17,445 bases of DNA from Prevotella sp. (GTDB lineage: Bacteria > Bacteroidota > Bacteroidia > Bacteroidales > Bacteroidaceae): positions 1 through 17,445 of the forward strand of contig JAFRQC010000084.1 of the NCBI GenBank assembly GCA_017428805.1, given 5' to 3'. Under the pieces are notes generated by a model that saw only the letters and a program-made list of their open reading frames with translations, was not told where the DNA came from and searched no databases. Shown one piece after another: positions 6,958 through 14,308 of this stretch (positions within the stretch are counted from its first letter, which is position 1; every line of letters starts with the position of its first letter). Position numbers and translations under genes: made by a program.

Positions 6958-6989
6958 TTTGCCTAGAAAGTTGTACCTTTGCAGGCAAA
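6958..6989 (+). promoter_or_regulatory. Promoter of the DUF4062 gene with flanking inverted repeat
   Basis: The -7 element TACCTTTG is at 6974-6981. Perfect seven-base arms TTTGCCT (6958-6964) and AGGCAAA (6983-6989) bracket it. The left arm should lie upstream of the transcript start, so the pair looks more like a protein-binding operator than an RNA hairpin. A TTTG at 6947-6950 could serve as the -33 element, with a long 23-bp spacer. Confidence 0.6.
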
Positions 6990-6999
6990 AGTGAGCGTT

Positions 7000-8541
7000 A
7001 TGAAACGAATAAGGATATTCATCAGTAGTGTGCAGAGCGAGTTTGCTGAGGAACGGGCCATGCTCAGCCAGTACATCAGGACGGATGCGCTGCTGGGCAA
7101 GTTTTTCGAGACATTCATCTTCGAAGATGTGCCTGCTAATGAGGCTTCGCCACAGCAGGTTTACCTGAACGAGGTGGAAATGGCTGACATCTATCTGGGG
7201 CTGTACGGCAATAAATACGGCTACGAAGATGAGGAGGGCGTGTCACCTACAGAGCGGGAGTATGACCGTGCTGCTGAGCTGCACAAGACGCGACTGGTAT
7301 TCATTAAAAGCATTGATGAAGAGCATCGCCATTCTAAGGAGGCTACACTCATCAGGAAGGTGGAGCGCGACATCGTGAGGAAGACCTTCGTGGATACGGA
7401 GGGACTTAGGACCTCGGTATATGCATCTCTCGTAAGGTATTTGGAAGAGAAAGAATATATTCGCTGGCAACCGTTTGACGCAGCTTTCGATACGAATGCT
7501 AAGCTGGATGACCTGGATGAGGACAAAATGCGTGAGTTCATCGTGCAGGCCAGGGCAAAGAGAAATTTCCCATTGTCAGAAAATTCGTCACCTGAGAAAC
7601 TATTGGCACACTTGTCGCTGATGGATGATAAAGGTCGCATCGCCAACTCTGCTGTATTGTTGTTTGGTAAGCGTCCGCAGAGGTTCTTCATCACCTCGGA
7701 AGTGAAATGTGTGCAGTTCTTCGGCAATGTGGTTGAGAAGCCTCTACCAGCCTATCAGATATGCCGCGGGACACTGTTCGAGATGATTGACCAGGCAACG
7801 GCCTTTGTAATGGATCGCGTTGACCTTGCCGTTGGGACTCGGGCGGAAGGTAAGACTGCCTCGGTGCCAACAGATTATGAATTGCCGCCTGACGCTGTGA
7901 AGGAGGCTATAGTGAATGCTGTGGCCCATAGAGACTATACGAGTAACGGTAGTGTGCAGGTCATGTTGTTCCGCAATAGACTCGAGGTGTGGAATCCCGG
8001 ACAGTTGCCTTACGGTCTGACGGTGAATAAGCTTTTGGAACCTCACAAGTCGCTACCTGCAAATCCGCTGATTGCAGACCCGCTGTTCTGGACGGGCTAT
8101 GTTGACAAGGTGGGTACTGGCACTGAGGACATCGTGAACTTGTGCAAGGACAAGGGGCTGAAATCGCCTGAGTATCATCAGGAAGAGGACTTTAGAGTGG
8201 TGATTTGGAGGCGAGGAGGTCAAACAGACAATGTATCAATTAAGGGACCAAGTAAGGGACTAAGTAAGGGACTAAGTAAGGGACTAAGTAGGGACCAAGT
8301 ATGTGAGCACCTTAACCAAGAGTGGAATAAGATAGATCCACTGATTCGTGGATTAGAAAAAGCTTCATCTGCGGCTGAATTACGTGCTTTAATGGGTATG
8401 AATAACGCTACAAAGTTTAAGAAAAATTACCTTGACCCGTTGATTGAACTTGGAATAGTAAGGATGACTGATCCAGACAGTCCGAACAGTCCTAAGCAGC
8501 GTTATGTCCTGACTGACACAGCCAAGGGTTTCTTGTTATAG
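7000..8541 (+). CDS. DUF4062 - RecG-like HATPase (HATPase_c_4) - winged-helix fusion protein
   Basis: The 513-residue protein has three parts. Residues 1 to about 85 are a DUF4062 domain (KRIRIFISSVQSEFAEERAM, then MADIYLGLYGNKYG and SPTEREYDRA), a TIR-like fold of unsettled activity. Residues about 170-405 match the C-terminal region of the AlbA_2/RecG-like ATP-binding proteins, with SAVLLFGKRPQRFF, EAIVNAVAHRDY (302-313), VWNPGQLP (330-337) and VGTGTEDI (371-378). Residues 431-513 form a winged-helix-like end (TKFKKNYLDPLIELGIV, PNSPKQRYVLT). In the family an AlbA_2 domain usually precedes the ATP-binding part; here DUF4062 takes its place. A 12-bp repeat encodes the hinge (416-430). The ATG at 7000 is preferred over the in-frame TTG at 6979, which lies inside the promoter box. 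Function is unknown; regulation or defence are both possible. Confidence 0.85.
   Translation: MKRIRIFISSVQSEFAEERAMLSQYIRTDALLGKFFETFIFEDVPANEASPQQVYLNEVEMADIYLGLYGNKYGYEDEEGVSPTEREYDRAAELHKTRLVFIKSIDEEHRHSKEATLIRKVERDIVRKTFVDTEGLRTSVYASLVRYLEEKEYIRWQPFDAAFDTNAKLDDLDEDKMREFIVQARAKRNFPLSENSSPEKLLAHLSLMDDKGRIANSAVLLFGKRPQRFFITSEVKCVQFFGNVVEKPLPAYQICRGTLFEMIDQATAFVMDRVDLAVGTRAEGKTASVPTDYELPPDAVKEAIVNAVAHRDYTSNGSVQVMLFRNRLEVWNPGQLPYGLTVNKLLEPHKSLPANPLIADPLFWTGYVDKVGTGTEDIVNLCKDKGLKSPEYHQEEDFRVVIWRRGGQTDNVSIKGPSKGLSKGLSKGLSRDQVCEHLNQEWNKIDPLIRGLEKASSAAELRALMGMNNATKFKKNYLDPLIELGIVRMTDPDSPNSPKQRYVLTDTAKGFLL
8242..8300 (+). repeat. 12-bp in-frame tandem repeat (hinge of the DUF4062 protein)
   Basis: Four units of AAGGGACYAAGT (8242-8253, 8254-8265, 8266-8277, 8278-8289) are followed by an 11-bp unit AGGGACCAAGT (8290-8300) lacking one A. 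The full units encode KGPS and KGLS; the short unit changes the reading frame relative to the repeat so that it encodes RDQV. Copy-number change by whole units would keep the frame. Confidence 0.9.
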
Positions 8542-8573
8542 TTTGCTCATTTATAGTAATTTTTGTACCTTTG
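8542..8573 (+). promoter_or_regulatory. Promoter of the alpha/beta hydrolase gene
   Basis: A -33 TTTG (8542-8545) and a -7 TACCTTTG (8566-8573) are separated by 20 bp, the best full match to the Bacteroidetes consensus in the window. The -33 element starts at the base after the stop codon of the DUF4062 gene. The ATG at 8583 follows after nine bases, so the leader is very short. Confidence 0.8.
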
Positions 8574-8582
8574 CAGGCGAGT

Positions 8583-9542
8583 ATGAAGAAAGGGATTATT
8601 ATCGTAGTGGCCATTATGGTGGCGGTGCTGGTGGTGGCAACCATCGGAGGAAGTTTTTATATGATTGAGTATGCGCTGGCTCCTGATGCGGAACGGACGG
8701 ATACGGCAGCCTGTTTTAGGGAGTTGGTGAAGAAATATCCAGAGGTTAGGCCTTGGCTCGACAGCCTCAACCAGCGTGGGGCCTTGCGCGATACCTTTAT
8801 TATGATGCCCACAGGCGAGAAGCATCACGGGTATTTTATACGGCAGGAGTCAGGAGCCGGGAGTCAGGAGAGAAGGAGTCCTGTGGCGATTGTCGTTCAC
8901 GGCTGGCGCGATACAGCCATCAAGTTTATGATGATTGCCCGGATCTATGAACTGGCAGGCTACAACGTGCTGATGCCCGACCTTCATGCCCACGGCCTCA
9001 GCGAGGGCGAGGCGGTACAGATGGGCTGGAAGGACAGAAAGGATGTGCTCCATTGGATGACCGTCGCTTCGGAACTGTTTGGTACCAATGACTTTGTGAT
9101 TCACGGTGTGTCGATGGGGGCTGCTACGACGATGTGTGTGTCTGGCGAGAAGATGCCTGAGTGTGTGAAAAACATCCGTTTCATCGAGGATTGCGGCTAT
9201 ACCAGCGCGTGGGATGAGTTCAGCTATGAACTGAAAGAGTTGTTCGGTTTGTCAGATTTTCCGCTATTATACGCTACCTCGCTGCTTTGCAAGATCAAGT
9301 ACGGCTGGAGCTTTGGCGAGGCGTCTCCCATCAAACAAGTCGGGAAGTGCCCCTACCCTATGCTATTCATTCACGGCGATAATGATACGTTCGTTCCCTC
9401 TGAAATGGTTCATCCGCTCTACGAAGCTAAAAAAGGAGAGAAAGAGATTTGGATTACTAAGGGAACGGAACATGCCAGATCATACGCTGATTATCGTGAG
9501 GAGTACTTTAAAAAAGTCAAAACATTTTTGGGTTTGTTGTAA
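8583..9542 (+). CDS. Membrane-anchored alpha/beta hydrolase
   Basis: This 319-residue serine hydrolase has the layout of the YqkD-like/BAAT-like group. An N-terminal hydrophobic segment (about 4-30) anchors or exports it. Oxyanion motif HGW is at 106-108, nucleophile elbow GVSMG at 175-179 (Ser-177), acid HGDNDTFVP (Asp-268 likely) and histidine GTEHARS (His-297). Substrate unknown; an ester or peptide-like bond is the usual target. The ATG at 8583 is chosen over the in-frame TTG at 8571, which is inside the -7 element. Residues 88-99 (QESGAGSQERRS) are encoded by a 7-bp repeat tract of the same type as in parE; they lie just before the first core strand (VAIVVHGW), probably in a surface loop. 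A palindromic repeat separates the gene from the convergent CDF gene. Confidence 0.9.
   Translation: MKKGIIIVVAIMVAVLVVATIGGSFYMIEYALAPDAERTDTAACFRELVKKYPEVRPWLDSLNQRGALRDTFIMMPTGEKHHGYFIRQESGAGSQERRSPVAIVVHGWRDTAIKFMMIARIYELAGYNVLMPDLHAHGLSEGEAVQMGWKDRKDVLHWMTVASELFGTNDFVIHGVSMGAATTMCVSGEKMPECVKNIRFIEDCGYTSAWDEFSYELKELFGLSDFPLLYATSLLCKIKYGWSFGEASPIKQVGKCPYPMLFIHGDNDTFVPSEMVHPLYEAKKGEKEIWITKGTEHARSYADYREEYFKKVKTFLGLL
8844..8878 (+). repeat. Heptanucleotide tandem tract (CAGGAGT type) in the hydrolase gene
   Basis: 7-bp units CAGGAGT, CAGGAGC, CGGGAGT, CAGGAGA and a degenerate GAAGGAG. The unit is a rotation of GAGTCAG seen in parE at 2533-2581, and it is read in the same frame, giving QESGAGS here and QETGVGS there. 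Confidence 0.88.
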
Positions 9543-9544
9543 CC

Positions 9545-9655
9545 ATTTCCCCTCCGGAGTAGGAGGGGTTAGGGGTGGTCTGATCCACCGCAGACTCAGC
9601 CTCAAGATTCCCTTGCTCAGACCCCCTCTGGCTCCCCCTACTCAGGGGGAGAAAT
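9545..9655. repeat. Inverted pair of GC-rich REP-like elements between convergent genes
   Basis: Two 39-bp halves (9545-9583 and 9617-9655) are inverted copies with 30 of 39 positions matching. Each has its own hairpin: CCCCTCC-GGAGTA-GGAGGGG (9549-9568) and CTCCCCC-TACTCA-GGGGGAG (9632-9651). The centre (9584-9616) shows nothing else. The pair lies between the ends of the hydrolase and CDF genes and may help end both transcripts, although no T-run follows either hairpin. Confidence 0.85.
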
Positions 9656-9675
9656 AGTTACACCTGCTACAATTT

Positions 9676-10557
9676 TTATTTCGGCTCGACATGTACGGCT
9701 ATATGGGTTTCCTCGCCATAGTGGTCTCTTAATAAATCCTCCACTTCTGAGGCTTTATCGTGGGCTTGGCGCAGGCTGATGTCACCATCCATCAGGATAT
9801 GCAGTTCGATGGCATAGTGATTGCCTATACGGCGGGTTCGCAAGTCGTGCGGCTCCACCACTCCAGGCAGCGATGCCACCAATTGCAGAATCTCATCCTC
9901 AACAGCATCTGGCAATGAGTGTTCCATCAGATCACCAATACCATTCCGTAACAGATCGACAGCCACCTTCACAATAAACGCACCTACAACGACAGAGGCC
10001 AAAGGGTCGAGCACCGTCCAGCGCTGGCCCAAGAAGATGGCACCACCGATACCAATGGCCGTTCCGATGGAAGACAAGGCGTCGCTGCGGTGATGCCAGG
10101 CATTGGCTTCGACAGCCTGCGACTGCAACTGTCGGGCCTTCACCATCGAGTAATGATAGACGGCCTCTTTCAGGACGATCGACAACAAGGCAGCCCACAG
10201 CGCCAACAATCCTGGCGCCTGCAACTCTTCACCCTCCAGCCAAGCTACAATCTTCGTCGCTCCATTATAAAGGATGCCTATCGCCACCGTCAGCAAGGCC
10301 ACACCTATCAGCGTCATCGCCAGCGTCTCGTACTTACCGTGACCATAGTCGTGCGATTTATCCTGAGGCTTGCCGCTGATATGGACGAACACCAAAACGA
10401 TGACATCCGTCACGAAGTCGGACAGCGAGTGGACGGCATCAGCGACCATCGCAGCACTATGGCCCAAGATGCCCGCTACGAACTTGAAGAGCAGCAGTAT
10501 CACGTTTACTGCCCCTCCGACAAGCGTCACCTTATATATCTCTTTATTCCTTTCCAT
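9676..10557 (-). CDS. Cation diffusion facilitator (CDF) family metal exporter
   Basis: This 293-residue inner-membrane protein exchanges cytoplasmic divalent metal for protons. It has the CDF layout of six membrane segments and a cytoplasmic metal-binding C-terminal domain. The transport site is HxxxD in helix 2 (His-43, Asp-47 in AVHSLSD) and HxxxD in helix 5 (His-155, Asp-159 in HHRSD), the arrangement typical of zinc-type CDF proteins rather than the DD-HD site of FieF. SHDYGHGKYE (68-77) is a family signature, and the C-terminal domain carries further histidines (HDLR, GNHYAIELH, THIAVHVEP). The ATG at 10557 is preferred over an in-frame GTG two codons upstream. The gene is divergent from the AGCS symporter and has its own promoter. 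Zinc is the likeliest substrate, by inference. Confidence 0.93.
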   Translation of the reverse strand: MERNKEIYKVTLVGGAVNVILLLFKFVAGILGHSAAMVADAVHSLSDFVTDVIVLVFVHISGKPQDKSHDYGHGKYETLAMTLIGVALLTVAIGILYNGATKIVAWLEGEELQAPGLLALWAALLSIVLKEAVYHYSMVKARQLQSQAVEANAWHHRSDALSSIGTAIGIGGAIFLGQRWTVLDPLASVVVGAFIVKVAVDLLRNGIGDLMEHSLPDAVEDEILQLVASLPGVVEPHDLRTRRIGNHYAIELHILMDGDISLRQAHDKASEVEDLLRDHYGEETHIAVHVEPK

Positions 10558-10584
10558 TGCCACAAATGTTGTTCATAATCCGTG

Positions 10585-10592
10585 CAAAAGTA
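10585..10592 (-). promoter_or_regulatory. Promoter -7 element of the CDF gene
   Basis: TACTTTTG, followed by CA on the minus strand, fits TAnnTTTG, 28 bp before the ATG at 10557. No -33 TTTG at the usual spacing. Confidence 0.6.
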
Positions 10593-10634
10593 CAACTTTT
10601 CTTTGAAATATAACGAATTCTTCCAAAATAATTG

Positions 10635-10642
10635 TATCTTTG
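10635..10642 (+). promoter_or_regulatory. Promoter -7 element of the AGCS symporter gene
   Basis: TATCTTTG, followed by CA, ends 25 bases before the ATG at 10667. The leader is A/C-rich with no Shine-Dalgarno sequence. Confidence 0.72.
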
Positions 10643-10666
10643 CAAACAAATTACAACAAATCTAAG

Positions 10667-12064
10667 ATGGCAGCATTCTTTACCTCCCTGAATGATTGGC
10701 TATGGGGCAACATCCTGGTTGCCGCCTTGGTATGCTGCGGACTATGGTTCACGTGGCGGACACGTTTCGTTCAGTTCCGTATGATCGGAGAGATGATACG
10801 GTTGCTGGGTGACTCGGCAGTCCCCTCTGAGAAAGGCAAGCGTCATATCTCGTCGTTCGAGGCCTTCGCCGTATCTGTGGCAACCCGTGTGGGAACTGGC
10901 AATATGGCCGGTGTAGCGACAGCCATCACCATCGGAGGCCCTGGGGCTATCTTCTGGATGTGGGTTATGGCCCTGATGGGGTCTGCAACGGCTTTCGTGG
11001 AGTCAACGTTAGGCCAGCTCTTCAAACAGCACCACGAAGACTCATTCATCGGTGGTCCTGCCTATTATATCCAGCGCGGACTGCATTGCCGTTGGATGTC
11101 TGTGCTCTTCGCCGTGCTGATTACCATCACTTTCGGACTCTCCTATAACTCCATCCAGTCGAACACCATCTGCGGTGCTTTGCAGGAATCCTTCGGCTGG
11201 TCACCGCTATGGGTGGGCGTTGTGTTGTCTATCGTCGGACTGGCGATTGTCTTTGGCGGTATTAAGCGCATTGCCCGTGTCAGCTCGATACTTGTGCCGG
11301 TAATGGCCATCGGCTATTTCCTGCTCGCCGTCTTTATTATCATTATGAACCTGCATCTGATTCCCCACGTGTTGAAAGTCATTGTGACAAGTGCTTTCGG
11401 ACTGGAACAGGTGGCTGGCGGCGGACTGGGAGCAACGATGATGACAGGTATCAAGCGCGGCCTCTTCTCAAACGAAGCCGGTGAGGGCAGCGCACCCAAT
11501 GTGGCTGCCACAGCGTCAGTATCACATCCTGTCAAACAAGGTCTTATCCAGGCGCTGGGCGTCTTTACCGATACGCTGATGGTCTGCTCCTGCACGGCCT
11601 TCATCATCCTCATCTGCGGTCTTCACCAGACAACGGATCTGAACGGCATTGTCCTGACACAGGCATCCGTGGAAGCTGTGATTGGCTCGTTTGGCTCTGT
11701 CTTTATAGCCATCGCCATCCTGCTTTTCGCTTTCAGCAGCATCATCGGCAATTACTATTATGGTGAAGCCAACATCCGCTTCCTCACGAACAGCAAGATG
11801 ACGATTACCGTCTATCGTATCTTCTCAGCGGGTGTTGTGGTGATGTTTGGCGCCTTGTCCACACTCGAGCTTGTGTGGAGCGTCGGCGATCTCTGTATGG
11901 CATTGCTGACGGCCTGCAACCTTGTGGCTATTGTTGCCTTGGGCCGATATGTCTTCCGCCTGCTTGACGACTACCGTCAGCAGAAGCGTCAAGGTATTAA
12001 GAACCCCACCTTCCATCGCCACCAGATACCTGAACTGGAGGCCGATCTCGACTGCTGGGAATAA
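10667..12064 (+). CDS. Alanine/glycine:cation symporter (AGCS) family protein
   Basis: This 465-residue multi-helix permease imports alanine or glycine with Na+ or H+. The AGCS signature is complete: VATRVGTGNMAGVATAITIG (71-90), then GGPGAIFWMWVMALMGSATAFVE, and later GGGLGATMMTGIKRGLFSNE (251-270) followed by AGEGSAPNVAATA. The length is normal for the family. The ATG at 10667 is chosen because the in-frame TTG at 10640 lies inside the -7 element. The helicase gene follows after 53 bp with no promoter box in between, so the two may be co-transcribed, though they have no obvious shared function. Confidence 0.94.
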   Translation: MAAFFTSLNDWLWGNILVAALVCCGLWFTWRTRFVQFRMIGEMIRLLGDSAVPSEKGKRHISSFEAFAVSVATRVGTGNMAGVATAITIGGPGAIFWMWVMALMGSATAFVESTLGQLFKQHHEDSFIGGPAYYIQRGLHCRWMSVLFAVLITITFGLSYNSIQSNTICGALQESFGWSPLWVGVVLSIVGLAIVFGGIKRIARVSSILVPVMAIGYFLLAVFIIIMNLHLIPHVLKVIVTSAFGLEQVAGGGLGATMMTGIKRGLFSNEAGEGSAPNVAATASVSHPVKQGLIQALGVFTDTLMVCSCTAFIILICGLHQTTDLNGIVLTQASVEAVIGSFGSVFIAIAILLFAFSSIIGNYYYGEANIRFLTNSKMTITVYRIFSAGVVVMFGALSTLELVWSVGDLCMALLTACNLVAIVALGRYVFRLLDDYRQQKRQGIKNPTFHRHQIPELEADLDCWE

Positions 12065-12067
12065 AAG

Positions 12068-12088
12068 ACAATAAACAAATAACAAATG
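12068..12088. repeat. Possible weak heptanucleotide tract
   Basis: Three units ACAATAA, ACAAATA, ACAAATG in the gap before the helicase gene. It is short and A/T-rich, so it could be chance; listed because it has the same 7-bp period as the stronger tracts. Confidence 0.35.
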
Positions 12089-12117
12089 ATATAAACCCTT
12101 TTAACACTAAATGAACT

Positions 12118-14304
12118 ATGGAAAAGATTCAGACAAGAGAAGAGAACCAGGCTTTGCGAGAGGCTTGGGATTTTGTGGAACACACAGGACGCAGCATTTT
12201 CCTCACCGGTAAGGCCGGAACGGGAAAAACAACCTTCCTGAAGACTGTCATCGAAAGGAGTAAGAAACGATCAATCGTCGTGGCGCCAACGGGTGTGGCA
12301 GCCATCAATGCGGGTGGTGTGACCATCCACTCGTTTTTTCAACTGCCTTTCTCTCCCTTTGTACCCAACGCCCGCATCAAGAGCAAGTTCGACTTCGGCA
12401 AGGAGAAACGCCGCATCATCGCCTCACTCGACCTGCTGATCATCGATGAAATCTCGATGGTAAGGAGCGACTTGCTCGATGCCATCGACTCCGTGCTCAG
12501 ACGTTTCCGCGACAGGTATAAGCCTTTCGGCGGTGTGCAACTGTTGATGATCGGCGACCTGCAACAGTTGACACCCGTGGTAACAGCAGAAGACGAGGCG
12601 CTGCTCAAACCCTATTACGACACACCCTACTTCTTCGGCTCAAAGGCTCTGCAGCAGATTGAATACGTCACGATACAGCTGGAAAAGGTCTATCGTCAGG
12701 AGGACAATACGTTTATCGACGTGCTCAATCACATCCGCGAGGCGCACCCCACGGCCGAAGACCTCACCTTACTGAATAACAGGTATAAGCCCGCCTTCAT
12801 CCCCAAGCCTGGCGAAGGATACATCCGTCTGACCACCCACAACCATCTGGCAGACAGTTACAACGAGCACGAACTCGCCAAACTGCCTGGTCGCAGTTAT
12901 ACCTTCCAAGCAAAGATCGAGGGCAACTTCCCTGAGTATTCCTACCCCACGAGCGAACAACTGACGCTGAAACTGGGCGCACAGGTGATGTTCGTGAAGA
13001 ACGACCCTACGGGAGAGCATCGCTACTTCAATGGCCGCATCGGTGAGATCGTTGAGATTACTGACAAACGCGTATGTGTGCTTTGTCCTGACGACAGCGA
13101 GGCGATAGAAGTGGAACCGTTGGAATGGGAGAATGCGCAGTATCAGCTGAACCCTGAGACGCGAGAGATAGAGACCAAGGTGCAAGGCAAGTTCCGCCAG
13201 CTGCCCCTGCGACTGGCCTGGGCCATCACCATCCACAAAAGTCAGGGCCTCACCTTCGACCACGCCATCGTCGACGCTAACCTTTCTTTCGCCCCCGGAC
13301 AGGTGTATGTCGCCCTCAGCCGTTGCCGTACGCTCGATGGAATGGTGCTTTCTGCTCCTATCGAGGCCCGCGCCATCATCTCCGACCAGCGCGTGGAGAA
13401 CTATATCGGCCATCAGGAGGAAGAGGCCCAGAAGAGCATCCGTCAACTGCCACAACTGAAAGAGGAATACTATCGGCAGCTGTTGCTCGAGCTCTTCGAC
13501 TTCCACGACATCTTCTATAAAGAGGAACATCTGCTGCGACTGATGACGGAGTTCTTCTATCACAGCTACACCGACATTACTGAACTGCACAAGCGTGTCT
13601 TAGCCGGCCTGAGTGCTGAAGCGATGGCGGTATCAGACAAGTGGTTGCAGAAGATCCGGCAGACACCTACGGAACAACTGCACCAGACGGAGTTCTTAGA
13701 GCGTGTGAAGCGCAGCGCAGCCTATTTCGAGGAGTCTATCCAAAAGACCTTCGGCAACGCCATCGGTCTGGCCGCAACCATCCAGAGCAACAACAAGCAG
13801 GCGATGTCGCGTTACAACGATTCGCTCTTGGAGACCAAGCAGGCCGTCCTCTCGCGCCGTTATCTCTTGGCGAGGATTGCCGAGCAAGGTTTTTCCATTG
13901 GCATCTATCTCCACGAGAAACAGTACTCGATGCTCGATGCCATTGACGAGGATCAAGTGAAGAAGAAAAAGCCCAAGGCCCCCAAAGAGCCAAAGCCGAA
14001 GAAGGAACCGAAACCCAAGACGTGGAACGTGACCTACGAGCTATACAAACAGGGCAAAAAGCCCGATGAAATCGCGAAAGAGCGTGAGCTGACCGTCGGC
14101 ACCATCATCAGCCATCTGGCGCGTTTCATCCCCTCTGGCGAGGTCACCCTCTCCGAACTCATTCCCCCAGCCCATCAGGATGCTATCCTCAAAGTCGTGC
14201 GGATGATAGGCACCGGCGAGGGCAAAACGGCCATCAAGAGCCTCTGCCCACCAGAAGTGACCTATCAGGAGATTGACCTCGTTCTTTCTACAATGGGAAA
14301 GTAG
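12118..14304 (+). CDS. Pif1-like superfamily 1 helicase with C-terminal helix-turn-helix
   Basis: This 728-residue ATP-dependent DNA helicase is of the Pif1/RecD2-like type. It has Walker A GKAGTGKT (31-38), Walker B LLIIDEISM (106-114), motif III GDLQQLTPV (147-155), the C-terminal helicase motif ITIHKSQGLTFDHAIVD (370-386) and VYVALSRCRTLDGMVLS (397-412). A lysine/proline-rich linker (615-634) leads to a helix-turn-helix-like end (about 635-728; TYELYKQGKKPDEIAKEREL) similar to the HTH_40 domain found at the C-terminus of RecQ helicases in this phylum. The role is probably genome maintenance, such as G-quadruplex or R-loop removal, by family analogy. The ATG at 12118 gives the normal N-terminus. 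It converges on murQ with a 4-bp gap and no visible terminator. Confidence 0.92.
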   Translation: MEKIQTREENQALREAWDFVEHTGRSIFLTGKAGTGKTTFLKTVIERSKKRSIVVAPTGVAAINAGGVTIHSFFQLPFSPFVPNARIKSKFDFGKEKRRIIASLDLLIIDEISMVRSDLLDAIDSVLRRFRDRYKPFGGVQLLMIGDLQQLTPVVTAEDEALLKPYYDTPYFFGSKALQQIEYVTIQLEKVYRQEDNTFIDVLNHIREAHPTAEDLTLLNNRYKPAFIPKPGEGYIRLTTHNHLADSYNEHELAKLPGRSYTFQAKIEGNFPEYSYPTSEQLTLKLGAQVMFVKNDPTGEHRYFNGRIGEIVEITDKRVCVLCPDDSEAIEVEPLEWENAQYQLNPETREIETKVQGKFRQLPLRLAWAITIHKSQGLTFDHAIVDANLSFAPGQVYVALSRCRTLDGMVLSAPIEARAIISDQRVENYIGHQEEEAQKSIRQLPQLKEEYYRQLLLELFDFHDIFYKEEHLLRLMTEFFYHSYTDITELHKRVLAGLSAEAMAVSDKWLQKIRQTPTEQLHQTEFLERVKRSAAYFEESIQKTFGNAIGLAATIQSNNKQAMSRYNDSLLETKQAVLSRRYLLARIAEQGFSIGIYLHEKQYSMLDAIDEDQVKKKKPKAPKEPKPKKEPKPKTWNVTYELYKQGKKPDEIAKERELTVGTIISHLARFIPSGEVTLSELIPPAHQDAILKVVRMIGTGEGKTAIKSLCPPEVTYQEIDLVLSTMGK

Positions 14305-14308
14305 GATG

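Noticed and set aside
6979..6999. Upstream TTG start for the DUF4062 gene (similar TTG starts at 8571 and 10640 for the hydrolase and AGCS genes)
   Set aside because: Each TTG lies inside the TAnnTTTG promoter box and so upstream of the expected transcript start; an in-frame ATG follows closely.
9569..9657. A plus-strand extension of an overlapping frame past the hydrolase stop
   Set aside because: It is a shadow frame reading through the palindromic repeat; the true hydrolase frame ends at 9542.
12769..13590. A 273-codon open frame antisense to the helicase
   Set aside because: It is antisense to conserved helicase motifs and has no recognisable domain or start signal; a shadow frame.
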